Assembly: GCA_001404055.1 (NCBI GenBank)
Contig: CXTY01000014.1
Span: forward strand, 248,001 to 312,000
Length of the DNA stretch: 64,000 bases
From: Roseibium album
GTDB lineage: Bacteria > Pseudomonadota > Alphaproteobacteria > Rhizobiales > Stappiaceae
Direction: 5' to 3'
Positions 17,711 through 26,601 of the stretch are shown piece after piece (positions within the stretch are counted from its first letter, which is position 1; each line of letters begins with the position of its first letter). Position numbers and translations under genes: made by a program. Below the pieces are notes generated by a model. The model was not told where the DNA came from, did no database searches, and saw only the letters and a list, made by a program, of their open reading frames with translations.

Positions 17711-18391
17711 ATGCCAACTTGCCTTATCACCGCGACCAACCGAGGGATCGGCTACCAGCTGGCGCAACTGGCGCTCCAAAGGGGCTGGACGGTTTACGGA
17801 TCCGTTCGATCCGCTCAGTCTGCAGAAGACACAGCGAAGTCACTCGGCGCAGGCTATATGCCATTGGTATTTGACGTGAGAGACACCTGTGCGGTTGAAG
17901 ATGCGGCAAGCACACTTGATGTTCATTTAGATCTACTGATCAACAATGCCGGCATCATCGGACCCGATCGTCAATCGCCACTGGACATGGATTTTCAAGC
18001 ATTTGCAGACATTCTGGCGGTGAACACGCTCGCGCCGCTTTCTGTTTCACAGGCCTTTCTGCCTCATCTGAGGTCCTCCAACACGGCGAAAATCCTGACA
18101 ATCTCCAGTCAAATGTCTTGGATGGGATATCGCAAACCGGACACCCTCGCCTACAGAGCTTCGAAAGCGGCCGTGAATAAGGTCATGCAGGGTCTTGCGA
18201 CAACGCTCGAACCGGAAGGAATTCCCGTTGCGCTGATTGACCCAGGTTGGGTTCGAACCGACATGGGCGGAGAACATGCAGACAACTGCCCCAAAGATGT
18301 CGCGGCGGGAATCCTTCAAGTCGGAGCGACACTTAAAATGTCTGACACCGGCAAGTTCTTCAAATGGACTGGCGAAGAACGTCCCTTTTGA
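17711..18391 (+). CDS. Short-chain dehydrogenase/reductase
   Basis: A 226-residue NAD(P)-binding Rossmann enzyme. The nucleotide motif is TATNRGIGYQLA (the usual T-G-x3-G-x-G is changed, with A in place of the first G), the structural NNAG is at INNAGIIGP, and the catalytic triad is visible as S-S-Q-M-S and Y-R-A-S-K. Arg at VRSAQSAED suggests NADP preference. The ATG at 17711 follows AGGAAATC; an earlier TTG at 17654 has no ribosome-binding site. The class resembles the C-factor/CsgA-like small SDR proteins. Substrate unknown. It is followed 29 bp later by a GNAT gene, probably in one transcript. Confidence 0.9.
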   Translation: MPTCLITATNRGIGYQLAQLALQRGWTVYGSVRSAQSAEDTAKSLGAGYMPLVFDVRDTCAVEDAASTLDVHLDLLINNAGIIGPDRQSPLDMDFQAFADILAVNTLAPLSVSQAFLPHLRSSNTAKILTISSQMSWMGYRKPDTLAYRASKAAVNKVMQGLATTLEPEGIPVALIDPGWVRTDMGGEHADNCPKDVAAGILQVGATLKMSDTGKFFKWTGEERPF

Positions 18392-18420
18392 ACATCAGAT
18401 GAAATACCGAGGACCTTTTC

Positions 18421-19035
18421 ATGACCTGGCCCCTTCCCGTTACATTGACCGGCACCCACGCAGCGCTTGTCCCTCTTGCACAAGCGCACGCCGCTGACCT
18501 TTCGGAAGCAGCTGCGGAAGGCGATCTTTGGAAAACCTGGTACACAAGCATTCCCGCGCCGGAAGCTGTCCCGGCGGAGATCGACCGGCGCCTTGGTCTT
18601 CAAGAGAATGGCTCCATGCTTCCGTTTGCTGTTTTGACACCGGATGGCAAAGCCGTCGGAATGACCACTTTCATGAACATCGATGCGGTCTACAAGCGTG
18701 TGGAAATCGGATCAACCTGGTACCGCAAGGCAGTTCAGCGCACGCCACTCAATACCGAGTGCAAACGCATGTTGCTGACGCTTGCCTTTGAAGAGCTTGA
18801 TTGCATAGCGGTTGAATTCAGAACGCACTTCATGAACAGGCAGAGCCGAGCGGCAATCGAACGCCTAGGCGCCAAGCTTGACGGAGTGTTGCGCTCACAT
18901 GTGCGTACAGCAGACGGCGCCTTGCGTGATACGGCGGTCTATTCGATTCTACCGCATGAATGGCCAGCAGTTAAAGCAGGGTTAAGTTTCAAGCTTACTC
19001 AGAAATGCCAGGCCAATTATCCACGCAAAGATTAA
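18421..19035 (+). CDS. GNAT N-acetyltransferase (RimJ/RimL-like)
   Basis: A 204-residue acetyltransferase of the GNAT fold, closest in layout to the RimJ/RimL type that modifies protein N-termini or small amines: VTLTGTHAALVPLAQAHA near the N-terminus, the beta strand region VGMTTFMNIDAVYKRVEIG, and the acetyl-CoA-binding C-terminal part ECKRMLLTLAFEELDC followed by NRQSRAAIERLGAKLDGVLR. The N-R-S-x3-I-x2-LGA signature is well kept. GAGG precedes the ATG. Substrate is not predictable. Confidence 0.9.
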   Translation: MTWPLPVTLTGTHAALVPLAQAHAADLSEAAAEGDLWKTWYTSIPAPEAVPAEIDRRLGLQENGSMLPFAVLTPDGKAVGMTTFMNIDAVYKRVEIGSTWYRKAVQRTPLNTECKRMLLTLAFEELDCIAVEFRTHFMNRQSRAAIERLGAKLDGVLRSHVRTADGALRDTAVYSILPHEWPAVKAGLSFKLTQKCQANYPRKD

Positions 19036-19215
19036 CTCACGTAGTTTTGCACAATTTTCTTGTTTAGCTCACATGCTTGCAAAGCACACGTTTGCAGAGA
19101 ACTTAGCAACGAGTCGGTAACTTTAGTGGATCTTCTTCCACATTGATTCAAATATTAAGCAATTGTGAGGAATTAGGGCGCACGCTGGATTCATCGGCAA
19201 ATGAAAGGACAAGCC

Positions 19216-19674
19216 ATGGATTTCTACCGCGCCTGCTATCGAAGCAAAATCAGATGGGACAAAATTCGCATGCCCCTACCTGATGAAGTCGACCGCACGC
19301 TGCTTCGCATCCGCCGCATCAATCGCAAAGCTGGCGTTACCGGTGCATTGCTACTCGTGGACCACCACATTATCCAGATCCTTGAAGGCCAGCCAGGTCA
19401 GGTTCTCGATACTGTTTATTGTGTCATGAACGATCCACGCCTACATGAAGTCGAAGGCATCATTCATGAACCGGCTGAATCCCGCTTGTTTCCGAATTCC
19501 CTGATGTTCTTCCGAGATCTGACTGACGGCATCGCTGCCTCACGTCATGATGTTCTTCGCCCTCTTCTGGATCATCCAGGCGAAGTGACACCAGATGAAG
19601 CCTATGGCGCGTTTGGCCACTTTGCGACTGAGTTGCAGGAAGGCAGACTTACCAACGAAATGCTCATGATCTGA
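19216..19674 (+). CDS. Stand-alone BLUF blue-light photoreceptor
   Basis: A 152-residue protein with a BLUF domain (about 1-100) and a 50-residue C-terminal tail, a 'short BLUF' layout without an output enzyme. The flavin-binding residues align with AppA: Y8 (ACYRS) to Tyr21, N36 (RINRKAGVTGALL) to Asn45, Q54 (IIQILEG) to Gln63, and M97 to Met106. The semi-conserved tryptophan (Trp104 in AppA) is replaced by Ser95. This suggests a photoactive flavin protein that acts by protein contact. ATG 19216 has AAAGGA at a good distance; ATG 19201 is less well placed. It is monocistronic and its partner is not visible nearby. Confidence 0.85.
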   Translation: MDFYRACYRSKIRWDKIRMPLPDEVDRTLLRIRRINRKAGVTGALLLVDHHIIQILEGQPGQVLDTVYCVMNDPRLHEVEGIIHEPAESRLFPNSLMFFRDLTDGIAASRHDVLRPLLDHPGEVTPDEAYGAFGHFATELQEGRLTNEMLMI

Positions 19675-19816
19675 GCTTACTACAATCAACCTCGCTCTGA
19701 TGGCGCAAAGCGTCTTTTGAACTTTGGTTGATTACGCGCCAGTGTGACTTTCAAGTCCTAGTCATTTTGCCGATGACACAGATAGTGTGTGCTCCTTTCA
19801 ACAAGGGAGCAACTGA

Positions 19817-20989
19817 ATGTCCGGCTGGCGGCCATCTCTTCAATCAATGTCTGCGGGCCTGCTCGCAGCCATCGTTGGTTTTTCGAGTTCCTTCGCGATT
19901 GTGATTCAGGGACTGGTGTCTTCTGGAGCAAACCTGCAAGAAGCCACCAGCGGTTTGATGGCGCTTTCTATTTCGATGGGCGTCTGTGCGATTGTCGCAT
20001 CCCTCTACACAAAAATCCCTGTAAGCATCGCATGGTCGACACCCGGAGCAGCTCTTCTTGCGTCGGCCGGCACTTTGGACGGTGGTTTCCAGGCCGCCGT
20101 TGGTGCCTTCATCATCTGTGCCATATTGATCGTCTTTGCAGGGTTGGTGCGCCCGTTTGGCCACCTGATTGCAGCGATTCCGAACCATTTGGCCAATGCC
20201 ATGCTTGCGGGTGTTCTTTTCGGATTATGCCTGGCACCGGTGCGCGCTGTGGCGGAACTGCCGATCAGTGCCCTGGCCATAATCGCCACTTGGGCGCTGG
20301 CCTTCCGCTTCTACAGACTATTTGCTGTGCCCCTTGCAATGATCATGACTTTTGCAATTGCTCTCTTTGACAGCGGGCCAATTGATCTCGCGAGTGTAAA
20401 CCTGATCAGCGAACCTATCCTGATCACGCCCGAATTTTCACTCGAGGCTGCAGTCAGCATCGCCCTGCCTCTGTTCATCGTCACAATGGCTTCCCAGAAT
20501 ATTCCGGGGATCGCAGTGCTGAGGGCGTATGGCTACAAACCAAATAGCGGTCCGTTGTTTACGCTCTCCGGTGTATTCAGCCTGCTGTCTGCGCCTTTTG
20601 GCGGCCATGCCGTAAACCTAGCTGCCATTACCGCAGCGATGTGCGCGGGCGACGATGCTCACAAGGACCCAGACCAACGATACTGGGCGGCTGCGACTGC
20701 AGGCTTCGGATACATCCTGTTTGGCCTGTTCGCAGGCTTGGTGATGGCCCTTGTCGCCGTAACGCCGACAATCTTGATTGAAGCAGTGGCGGGTCTTGCG
20801 CTTCTCAGCGCATTCGCATTTTCCATTGGTGAAGCCACAAAATCTGCAGACAGCCGCGAGAGTGCGATCATAACGTTTGCAGTGACGGCATCCGGCGTTA
20901 GTTTTTTCGGAGTATCAGGAGCGTTTTGGGGATTGCTCGCTGGGGCCCTCTTCATGTTGATTACCAAGAAGTCACGCACTACGGCCTAG
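19817..20989 (+). CDS. BenE-family benzoate/H+ symporter-like protein
   Basis: A 390-residue membrane protein with about 11-12 hydrophobic segments. It matches the BenE family: SAGLLAAIVGFSSSFAIV at the N-terminus, KIPVSIAWSTPGAALLAS, IPNHLANAMLAGVLFG, and the signature MASQNIPGIAVLRAYGYKP with GGHAVNLAAITAAMCAG. The founding member is a benzoate transporter of Acinetobacter, but many family members stand outside benzoate clusters, as here, and have no known substrate. AAGGGAG precedes the ATG. Confidence 0.9.
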   Translation: MSGWRPSLQSMSAGLLAAIVGFSSSFAIVIQGLVSSGANLQEATSGLMALSISMGVCAIVASLYTKIPVSIAWSTPGAALLASAGTLDGGFQAAVGAFIICAILIVFAGLVRPFGHLIAAIPNHLANAMLAGVLFGLCLAPVRAVAELPISALAIIATWALAFRFYRLFAVPLAMIMTFAIALFDSGPIDLASVNLISEPILITPEFSLEAAVSIALPLFIVTMASQNIPGIAVLRAYGYKPNSGPLFTLSGVFSLLSAPFGGHAVNLAAITAAMCAGDDAHKDPDQRYWAAATAGFGYILFGLFAGLVMALVAVTPTILIEAVAGLALLSAFAFSIGEATKSADSRESAIITFAVTASGVSFFGVSGAFWGLLAGALFMLITKKSRTTA

Positions 20990-21120
20990 AATCGATGCCT
21001 GCTTTGGAGCAACTGAAGTATCACAGCAATTTTATCAGGTTCCTCAGAACTGTTTCGGTTCAGTCCCATAGAGTTTTGTCCTAGTGTTTCCAAAGCAAAC
21101 AATTGTGGAGTCACACGTTA

Positions 21121-21999
21121 GTGGCAGGTCCTTACATACTTAAACCCGATCCTTCAGATCCCGGTCTTTCTTCGTCTGTCACCGGCATCGATCAAAATGG
21201 TGACCCGATCGACACCAAAGTGGTGACGGAAAAACCTCTGACGCTTTATCTGAATCGGCAGGAAGTCGTCACCATGATGACAATTGGGGATCATCCTGAC
21301 CTGTTGGCTGTCGGTTATCTGAAAAACCAGAACATGCTGGCAGATGATGATGTCATCACCGGTATCGATCATGACGAAGACCTTGACGTCGTGGTGGTTC
21401 GAACCGAGCGGGAAACCGACTTCGAAGAAAAATTGAAAAAGAAGGTTCGGACTTCTGGCTGCGCACAAGGCACCGTCTTTGGCGATATCATGGAAGGCTT
21501 TGAATCCGTTTCGCTTTCTGAAGGCGCGCAGCTCAAGACGTCCTGGCTTTATGAGTTGACGAAAGCGATCAACACAACCCCCTCCCTCTACCTGGAGACG
21601 GGTGCGATTCACGGTTGCGTTCTGTGTGAGGAGGACAAGCCACTTGTCTATATGGAGGATGTCGGCCGCCACAACGCCGTAGACAAGATTGCAGGCTGGA
21701 TGACGCTGAACGACATTCCGGCCCACAACAAGATCTTCTACACAACCGGGCGCTTGACTTCGGAAATGGTCATCAAAACGGTCATGATGGATATCCCCAT
21801 CCTCATTTCTCGATCCGGTTTTACAGCTTGGGGAGTTGAGCTTGCCCGGCAAGCCGGGCTGACGCTGATAGGACGTGCGCGCGGCAAGAGATTCATGGCG
21901 CTAGCCGGAACAAACAGAATTGTATTTGATCTGGATCCGGGTCAGGTGGAAGACGAGCCTTTAAAAGCAAAACGCAAAGGGAGCGTACCGGCGGAATGA
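21121..21999 (+). CDS. fdhD: Formate dehydrogenase accessory sulfurtransferase FdhD
   Basis: A 292-residue FdhD/NarQ protein, which carries sulfur from a cysteine desulfurase to the molybdenum cofactor for insertion into formate dehydrogenase. Family blocks are VTEKPLTLYLNRQEVVTMM, the DVGRHNAVDKIAGW motif and YTTGRLTSEMVIK. The usual sulfur-carrying C-x2-C is reduced to GCAQGT, keeping the first cysteine and replacing the second by Gly; a separate CVLC follows the conserved histidine. The GTG at 21121 follows GGAG by 10 nt. It overlaps mobA by 4 bp. No formate dehydrogenase gene lies in the window. Confidence 0.93.
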   Translation: MAGPYILKPDPSDPGLSSSVTGIDQNGDPIDTKVVTEKPLTLYLNRQEVVTMMTIGDHPDLLAVGYLKNQNMLADDDVITGIDHDEDLDVVVVRTERETDFEEKLKKKVRTSGCAQGTVFGDIMEGFESVSLSEGAQLKTSWLYELTKAINTTPSLYLETGAIHGCVLCEEDKPLVYMEDVGRHNAVDKIAGWMTLNDIPAHNKIFYTTGRLTSEMVIKTVMMDIPILISRSGFTAWGVELARQAGLTLIGRARGKRFMALAGTNRIVFDLDPGQVEDEPLKAKRKGSVPAE

Positions 22000-22649
22000 G
22001 TGCAGAGCGTGCGGAATTGAGAGCAGAAAAAGTGCTCGGGTGTATTTTGGCAGGTGGACAGTCCCGTCGAATGGGTGGTGGCGACAAAGGTCTACTGGAT
22101 CTCGGCGGAAAGCCAATGCTGGAGATCGTTCTGGACCGCCTCACACCTCAGGTTCCCGATATCATCTTGAATGCAAATGGTGATCCGGATCGATTTGCCC
22201 ATCTGAAACTACCCGTCGTCTCTGACCCCGTTGGCGAATATGCAGGGCCTCTGGCCGGAATTCTGGCAGGACTTACTTATGCCAGGGATCACTTGCCTGA
22301 CGTGACCCACGTCTTGTCAGTTGCAGCAGACACGCCGTTTTTTCCAATTTCATTGGTCAAGCAATTTTGCCACGCCGTGCCAGCAGACAGGCCTGTCATC
22401 GCTTTGGCTTCTTCCTCGGACAAACTCCAGCCAGTATTCGGTCTATGGCCGGTAAAACTGCACTCCGATCTTTACGAGTGGCTGGAATCCGGACAGAGCG
22501 GAAAAGTTCTGGCTTTTGTTGATCGTCACGACAGTGTCGAGGTTTCCTTCAGTAGCGATGCGGTCACTGGTCTGGATCCCTTTTTCAACGTCAACAAACC
22601 AGATGATCTAGAAACCATACGAAGCACCCTGAGTTCTTTCACGACATGA
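21996..22649 (+). CDS. mobA: Molybdenum cofactor guanylyltransferase MobA
   Basis: A 217-residue nucleotidyltransferase that joins GMP to Mo-molybdopterin, giving the guanine dinucleotide form used by DMSO-reductase-family enzymes such as formate dehydrogenase. The GTP-binding signature LAGGQSRRMGGGDKGLL is intact, followed by LGGKPMLEIVLDRL and the AADTPFFP metal site. It starts in the last codons of fdhD (ATGA overlap) and overlaps mobB the same way, so the four genes are translationally coupled. Confidence 0.95.
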   Translation: MSAERAELRAEKVLGCILAGGQSRRMGGGDKGLLDLGGKPMLEIVLDRLTPQVPDIILNANGDPDRFAHLKLPVVSDPVGEYAGPLAGILAGLTYARDHLPDVTHVLSVAADTPFFPISLVKQFCHAVPADRPVIALASSSDKLQPVFGLWPVKLHSDLYEWLESGQSGKVLAFVDRHDSVEVSFSSDAVTGLDPFFNVNKPDDLETIRSTLSSFTT

Positions 22650-23164
22650 TAAAGACACCTGTTTTCGGCATCACTGGCTGGAAGAATTCCGGCAAGACAC
22701 AACTTGTGACCCGGTTGGTCGGCGAATTTACCGCCCGCGGCTACAGGGTATCGACGGTCAAGCATGCTCACCATAATTTCGATATTGACCGACCGGGTGC
22801 AGACAGTTACCGCCACCGGGAAGCTGGCGCGAGCGAAGTCGCTTTGGTTTCAGGCCGCAGATGGGCCCTTATGCATGAGCTACGAGACGAAGATGAGCCG
22901 CCATTGGAGACAATCCTATCCCGTCTGGCACCTTGCGATCTCATTCTGATTGAAGGATACAAGCGTGAAAACCATCCGAAAATAGAAGCAAGGCGAACGG
23001 CTACCCGCGATCGCGGAGCGCTTGCTCCGGAAGATCCGAACATTCTTGCCATTGCAGCAGACCATGAGCTGACAGAAGAAGCCCTGCCTGTCTTTGATCT
23101 GGACGATATCCCGGTTATGGCTAATTTCATCACAACGCATCTGGGTTTGAAGAGGCAAGGCTGA
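22646..23164 (+). CDS. mobB: Molybdopterin-guanine dinucleotide adaptor MobB
   Basis: A 172-residue P-loop GTPase that binds MobA and helps Moco maturation without being strictly required in E. coli. Walker A is GWKNSGKTQL, followed by TVKHAHHNFDIDRPGADSYRHREAGA, which is highly diagnostic, and the Walker B region LILIEGYKRENHPKIE. It overlaps mobA by 4 bp and ends in the first base of the moeA start (TGATG). Confidence 0.95.
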   Translation: MIKTPVFGITGWKNSGKTQLVTRLVGEFTARGYRVSTVKHAHHNFDIDRPGADSYRHREAGASEVALVSGRRWALMHELRDEDEPPLETILSRLAPCDLILIEGYKRENHPKIEARRTATRDRGALAPEDPNILAIAADHELTEEALPVFDLDDIPVMANFITTHLGLKRQG

Positions 23165-24441
23165 TGACCAGAAAAGCTCTGCTTGACGATTGTTTTCTGC
23201 ATGACAAGGATCGCCTGCGTCACGACGAGGCACTGGCGATCCTGAAAAAGGCTGTTTCTCCCGTTGTGGAGATAGAAACTGTCAAACTTGAAAACGCGCT
23301 GGAACGCCTTCTGGCAGAAAAAATCACAGCGCCCCGCGACGTGCCGATGGCCGACAATTCAGCGGTTGACGGTTATGCGTTTCGTCATGCGGATTTCAAT
23401 GATGCAGGCGGATTTTTTCCACTCCAGCAGCGTATAGCAGCCGGTCACACAAGCGATCTCAAGTTGGCGCCATTAGCCGCAGCCAGAATCTTTACAGGCG
23501 CAGTCATGCCTCCCGGGGCAGACACGATTGCCATGCAGGAGGATTGCGAGACACATCAACAGGATGGCAAGGATTTTGTCATTGTCCCGCAGGGGCTGAA
23601 AAAAGGAGCAAACTGCAGGAAGGCGGGCGAAGATGTCGCTGAAGGATCTGAAATCCTCGGCAATGGTCAGCGCTTGCGCCCACAGGATCTGGCCGCAATT
23701 GCCTCTACCGGACGCGCAGAAATCAACGTGTTCAAGAAGCTGAAAGTGGCATTGGTTTCAACCGGTGACGAATTACGGCGCCCCGGTGAAGTGATCACGG
23801 TCGGAGATGTCTACGATTCCAACCACTTTCTCCTGCGTGGCCTGTGCGCCACCCTTCCCGTTGATGTCAAGGATCTTGGAATACTCAAGGATGATGCAGC
23901 TCTGGTTGAAACCACACTTCGGAAAACGGCAGAAGAATATGACGTTGTCCTGACGACTGGAGGTGCCAGCCGGGGTGAGGAAGACCATATGCTGCAAGCG
24001 CTAGACACACTGGGCAACCGTCACATGTGGCAACTCGCAATCAAGCCTGGCAGGCCGATGATGTTTGGCAAGATTGGAAAGTGCACGTTCCTCGGACTAC
24101 CGGGGAACCCGGTTGCTGCCATGGTTTGTTTTCTCAACTACGTAAGACCGGTCATGAATGTTTTGGCAGGTGGTGATTTCATTCAGCCTCAAAGCTTCCA
24201 GATACCGGCCGCATTTGATGTGCCAAAGAAGAAACCGGACCGGCGAGAATTCTATCGGGGATTTCTGGAAATGGACGACAACGGTCTAACAACCGCGCAT
24301 AAATTCATGCGGGACGGATCAGGGCTGATTACCGGTCTGCGCGAAGCCGACGGTTTGATCGAAATCTCAGAGGACGTCACCTCAATCGAGCAAGGTGATC
24401 TCGTGAAGTTTCTTCCGTTTTCCGGCTTCGGCATCAGATAG
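23164..24441 (+). CDS. moeA: Molybdopterin molybdotransferase MoeA
   Basis: A 425-residue enzyme that inserts molybdate into adenylylated molybdopterin. Conserved MoeA blocks include PMADNSAVDGYAF, RIFTGAVMPPGADTI, VSTGDEL (the MPT-binding strand), DSNHFLL, TTGGASRGEEDH, KPGRPMMFG and LPGNPVAAMV. Length is normal. It is the last gene of fdhD-mobA-mobB-moeA and runs straight into a terminator. With moaA further upstream, the window covers the early and late steps of Moco synthesis. Confidence 0.96.
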   Translation: MTRKALLDDCFLHDKDRLRHDEALAILKKAVSPVVEIETVKLENALERLLAEKITAPRDVPMADNSAVDGYAFRHADFNDAGGFFPLQQRIAAGHTSDLKLAPLAAARIFTGAVMPPGADTIAMQEDCETHQQDGKDFVIVPQGLKKGANCRKAGEDVAEGSEILGNGQRLRPQDLAAIASTGRAEINVFKKLKVALVSTGDELRRPGEVITVGDVYDSNHFLLRGLCATLPVDVKDLGILKDDAALVETTLRKTAEEYDVVLTTGGASRGEEDHMLQALDTLGNRHMWQLAIKPGRPMMFGKIGKCTFLGLPGNPVAAMVCFLNYVRPVMNVLAGGDFIQPQSFQIPAAFDVPKKKPDRREFYRGFLEMDDNGLTTAHKFMRDGSGLITGLREADGLIEISEDVTSIEQGDLVKFLPFSGFGIR

Positions 24442-24468
24442 CCCGGCAGTCTCCTGCCGGGCGTTTCT
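24441..24468 (+). terminator. Terminator after moeA
   Basis: GCCCGGCAG-TCTC-CTGCCGGGC is a perfect 9-bp stem followed by GTTTCT. It begins at the moeA stop codon and may also end the convergent metallo-hydrolase transcript. Confidence 0.8.
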
Positions 24469-24477
24469 GCAAGCTAC

Positions 24478-25473
24478 TCAGTAGGTGTAAGGCCAACCAG
24501 CAGCAACAAATCGATAATTGTCTCCGGATTTCACAACGCGCCCCATTCCCGGAAACGGAATGTGTGCCCCGGCAAAGAACAGCTTTTCGCTGGAAGCCTG
24601 GTCAAAGAACTTCTTGCGCGTGTCTGCCGCCTGTTTGGCATCAATATCAAAACCGATGCCCCAGTCTGGTTGTTCGAACTGATAGACTGCCATGTGAAGG
24701 ATATCACCGGCGACAACCAGTGTTTCGCCATTGCTGTCGAAGAGATACCCGCTATGGCCCGGCGTGTGGCCCGGCAATGGCATTGGGCGAACACCAGGCA
24801 GAATTTCCTTGTCACCTGAAACCAGCGTCTGGTTATCCTTGTAGGCTTCTGCGGCCCTACGCGCGCCAAGAAAGAAAGGTTTGAACTGTTCCGGCGCTCC
24901 GTTCATGGCTGCGTCATCATACCAGAAGGCGTTGTCGGCTTCCGGCAGGATCAGTTCCGCGTTCTTGAAAACCCGATTACCTTCACTATCAACGGCCCCA
25001 AATAGATGGTCCGGATGCATATGCGTAATCAGCAGAGCGTCAATCTGATCTGGAGAAACGCCGGCAGCGGCCAGTGCGTTTGGTAGCTGGCCCATGGTTG
25101 GACCCAGAGAATCAGAAGTTCCCGCGTCTACCAGGATCAAGCGCTCGCCGGTGTTGACAAGATATGCGTTCACCGGAATTCGAAGAGCATTGCCCTCGAT
25201 CAATGCGTTGTCCCGCAGGCGTTTCCCTTCTGCTTCGTCATATCCAACAACAAGTTCTGGGGTAACGTCCAGATAGCCATCAAGCAGCGCTGTTACCTCG
25301 AAGTCTCCTACCTTGTAGCGAAGCGCTCCTGCCAATGGAGCTCCGCCTTTGGGTGCAGAGGCATGCGCCGGTGTCGACACCAGAGAAACTGCGCCAGTTG
25401 CTGCGAGTGCACCGGCTCCAAGAGAGCCGCTCAAAAGTGAACGTCTGGAAAGGGAGAAGTCAGAATTGGTCAT
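24478..25473 (-). CDS. Tat-exported metallo-beta-lactamase-fold hydrolase
   Basis: A 331-residue protein with a twin-arginine signal (LSRRSLLSGSLGAGALAATG, cleaved near AHA) and an MBL-fold domain. The zinc-binding motif THMHPDH is complete, with the later ligands GHTPGHSGY and VAGDILHM, and GAHIPFPGMGRV at the C-terminus. The group resembles quorum-quenching lactonase-like and alkylsulfatase-unrelated MBL proteins; the precise reaction is unknown. Export to the periplasm in folded, metal-loaded form fits a Tat substrate. It is divergent from a LysR gene that probably controls it. Confidence 0.92.
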   Translation of the reverse strand: MTNSDFSLSRRSLLSGSLGAGALAATGAVSLVSTPAHASAPKGGAPLAGALRYKVGDFEVTALLDGYLDVTPELVVGYDEAEGKRLRDNALIEGNALRIPVNAYLVNTGERLILVDAGTSDSLGPTMGQLPNALAAAGVSPDQIDALLITHMHPDHLFGAVDSEGNRVFKNAELILPEADNAFWYDDAAMNGAPEQFKPFFLGARRAAEAYKDNQTLVSGDKEILPGVRPMPLPGHTPGHSGYLFDSNGETLVVAGDILHMAVYQFEQPDWGIGFDIDAKQAADTRKKFFDQASSEKLFFAGAHIPFPGMGRVVKSGDNYRFVAAGWPYTY

Positions 25474-25588
25474 GAAAGGCCTCTAAGCTCTGTCAGCAAT
25501 TGAATTTCTTGTGTCACCCGGAAAAGACATGTCAGCCGGGGCTCCCTAAATGTGTTTCATTCAATTTCTTTTAAAAGACCTTGATATC

Positions 25589-25618
25589 TTATATAACTCA
25601 TAAGCAATGGTTATATAA
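25589..25618. promoter_or_regulatory. LysR-type operator candidate (30-bp inverted repeat)
   Basis: TTATATAAC-N12-GTTATATAA is a perfect 9-bp inverted repeat in the AT-rich space between the divergent MBL-fold gene and the LysR gene, 48 bp before the LysR ATG. The dyad symmetry and the position are as expected for a LysR recognition site. Confidence 0.65.
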
Positions 25619-25665
25619 TTCCATACCAACCCCTGTTCATATTACCAAGTTCTGGAGTTCCTCTC

Positions 25666-26589
25666 ATGGACAAGCTCAGCGCGCTTTCCAGCTTCGTGCA
25701 ATCGGTAAAGCTAGGCAGCTTCTCCGCTGCTGCTAAACATCTCGGGGTGTCTCAACCCGCTGTCAGTCAGCAAATCCGCGGCCTTGAGGAAGAACTCGGC
25801 GCCAGGTTGCTCAATAGGACGACACGTCAGTTACGTCTCACGGAAGCCGGGGAACGTTACCATTCATATGCGAATGATATTCTGGACCGCCTCACTGAGG
25901 CCGACCGTTCGGTCCAAAGCGAAGATGCACAAATGTCCGGGCCGCTTTCAATTGGATTGCCACTCGGGTTTGCTGAAAGCGTGCTGTCCGAATTTCTCAT
26001 TCAGTTCAAGAAGGAACATCCGTGTCTCGTGTTAGATGTTTCTCTGTCGGACCTGTTTGTTGATGTCATTCAGGAGCGTCTGGATATTGCGATCCGCATG
26101 GGCGAGATCAAGGATGACCGCCTGATTGTTCGTAAACTCGGGATGGCTCAGCGCTGCCTTGTTGCCTCACCCTGCTATCTCGACAGCAGAGGCCGTCCGC
26201 AGCACCCATCTGATCTTCCAGACCATGACTATCTTCTTTACCGGAACATCTCGACCGGTGATCGCGTGCCCTTTATCAGCACAATCGGCGAAAAGTTGTC
26301 GGTTCAGGTGACCCCGACCATGCTGGTAAACAACACATCCACCCTTCGCCAGGCTGCCCTGGCAGGCCTTGGCATCACGCTGGCAAACCGCTGGCTGATA
26401 GACCCATTTATACGATCGGGTGAATTGGAACTGGTTTTACCGAACTGGCAATACCCTCCCCACCCGATCCACGCAGTCTACCCGTCCAATCGGTTCATTC
26501 CTCTGAAGGTTCGTCGTTTTGTTGACAAGCTGCAGGTTTTCTTCGACCAGAAAGGTGCGTTCGCAAGTGAAACAGTTGCCGCGGAGTAA
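25666..26589 (+). CDS. LysR family transcriptional regulator
   Basis: A 307-residue LysR protein: N-terminal helix-turn-helix (LSSFVQSVKLGSFSAAAKHL, then SQPAVSQQIRGLEEELG, RLLNRTTRQLRLTEAG) and a substrate-binding domain with the strand FISTIGEKLSVQV. It resembles the CrgA/DsdC-unrelated group of short-box LysR proteins (NRTTR motif). GGAG-like sequence TGGAGTTCCTCTC precedes the ATG. It faces away from the Tat-exported MBL-fold gene, its likely target; the inducer is unknown. Confidence 0.94.
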   Translation: MDKLSALSSFVQSVKLGSFSAAAKHLGVSQPAVSQQIRGLEEELGARLLNRTTRQLRLTEAGERYHSYANDILDRLTEADRSVQSEDAQMSGPLSIGLPLGFAESVLSEFLIQFKKEHPCLVLDVSLSDLFVDVIQERLDIAIRMGEIKDDRLIVRKLGMAQRCLVASPCYLDSRGRPQHPSDLPDHDYLLYRNISTGDRVPFISTIGEKLSVQVTPTMLVNNTSTLRQAALAGLGITLANRWLIDPFIRSGELELVLPNWQYPPHPIHAVYPSNRFIPLKVRRFVDKLQVFFDQKGAFASETVAAE

Positions 26590-26601
26590 CTCGCTTCAAA
26601 C

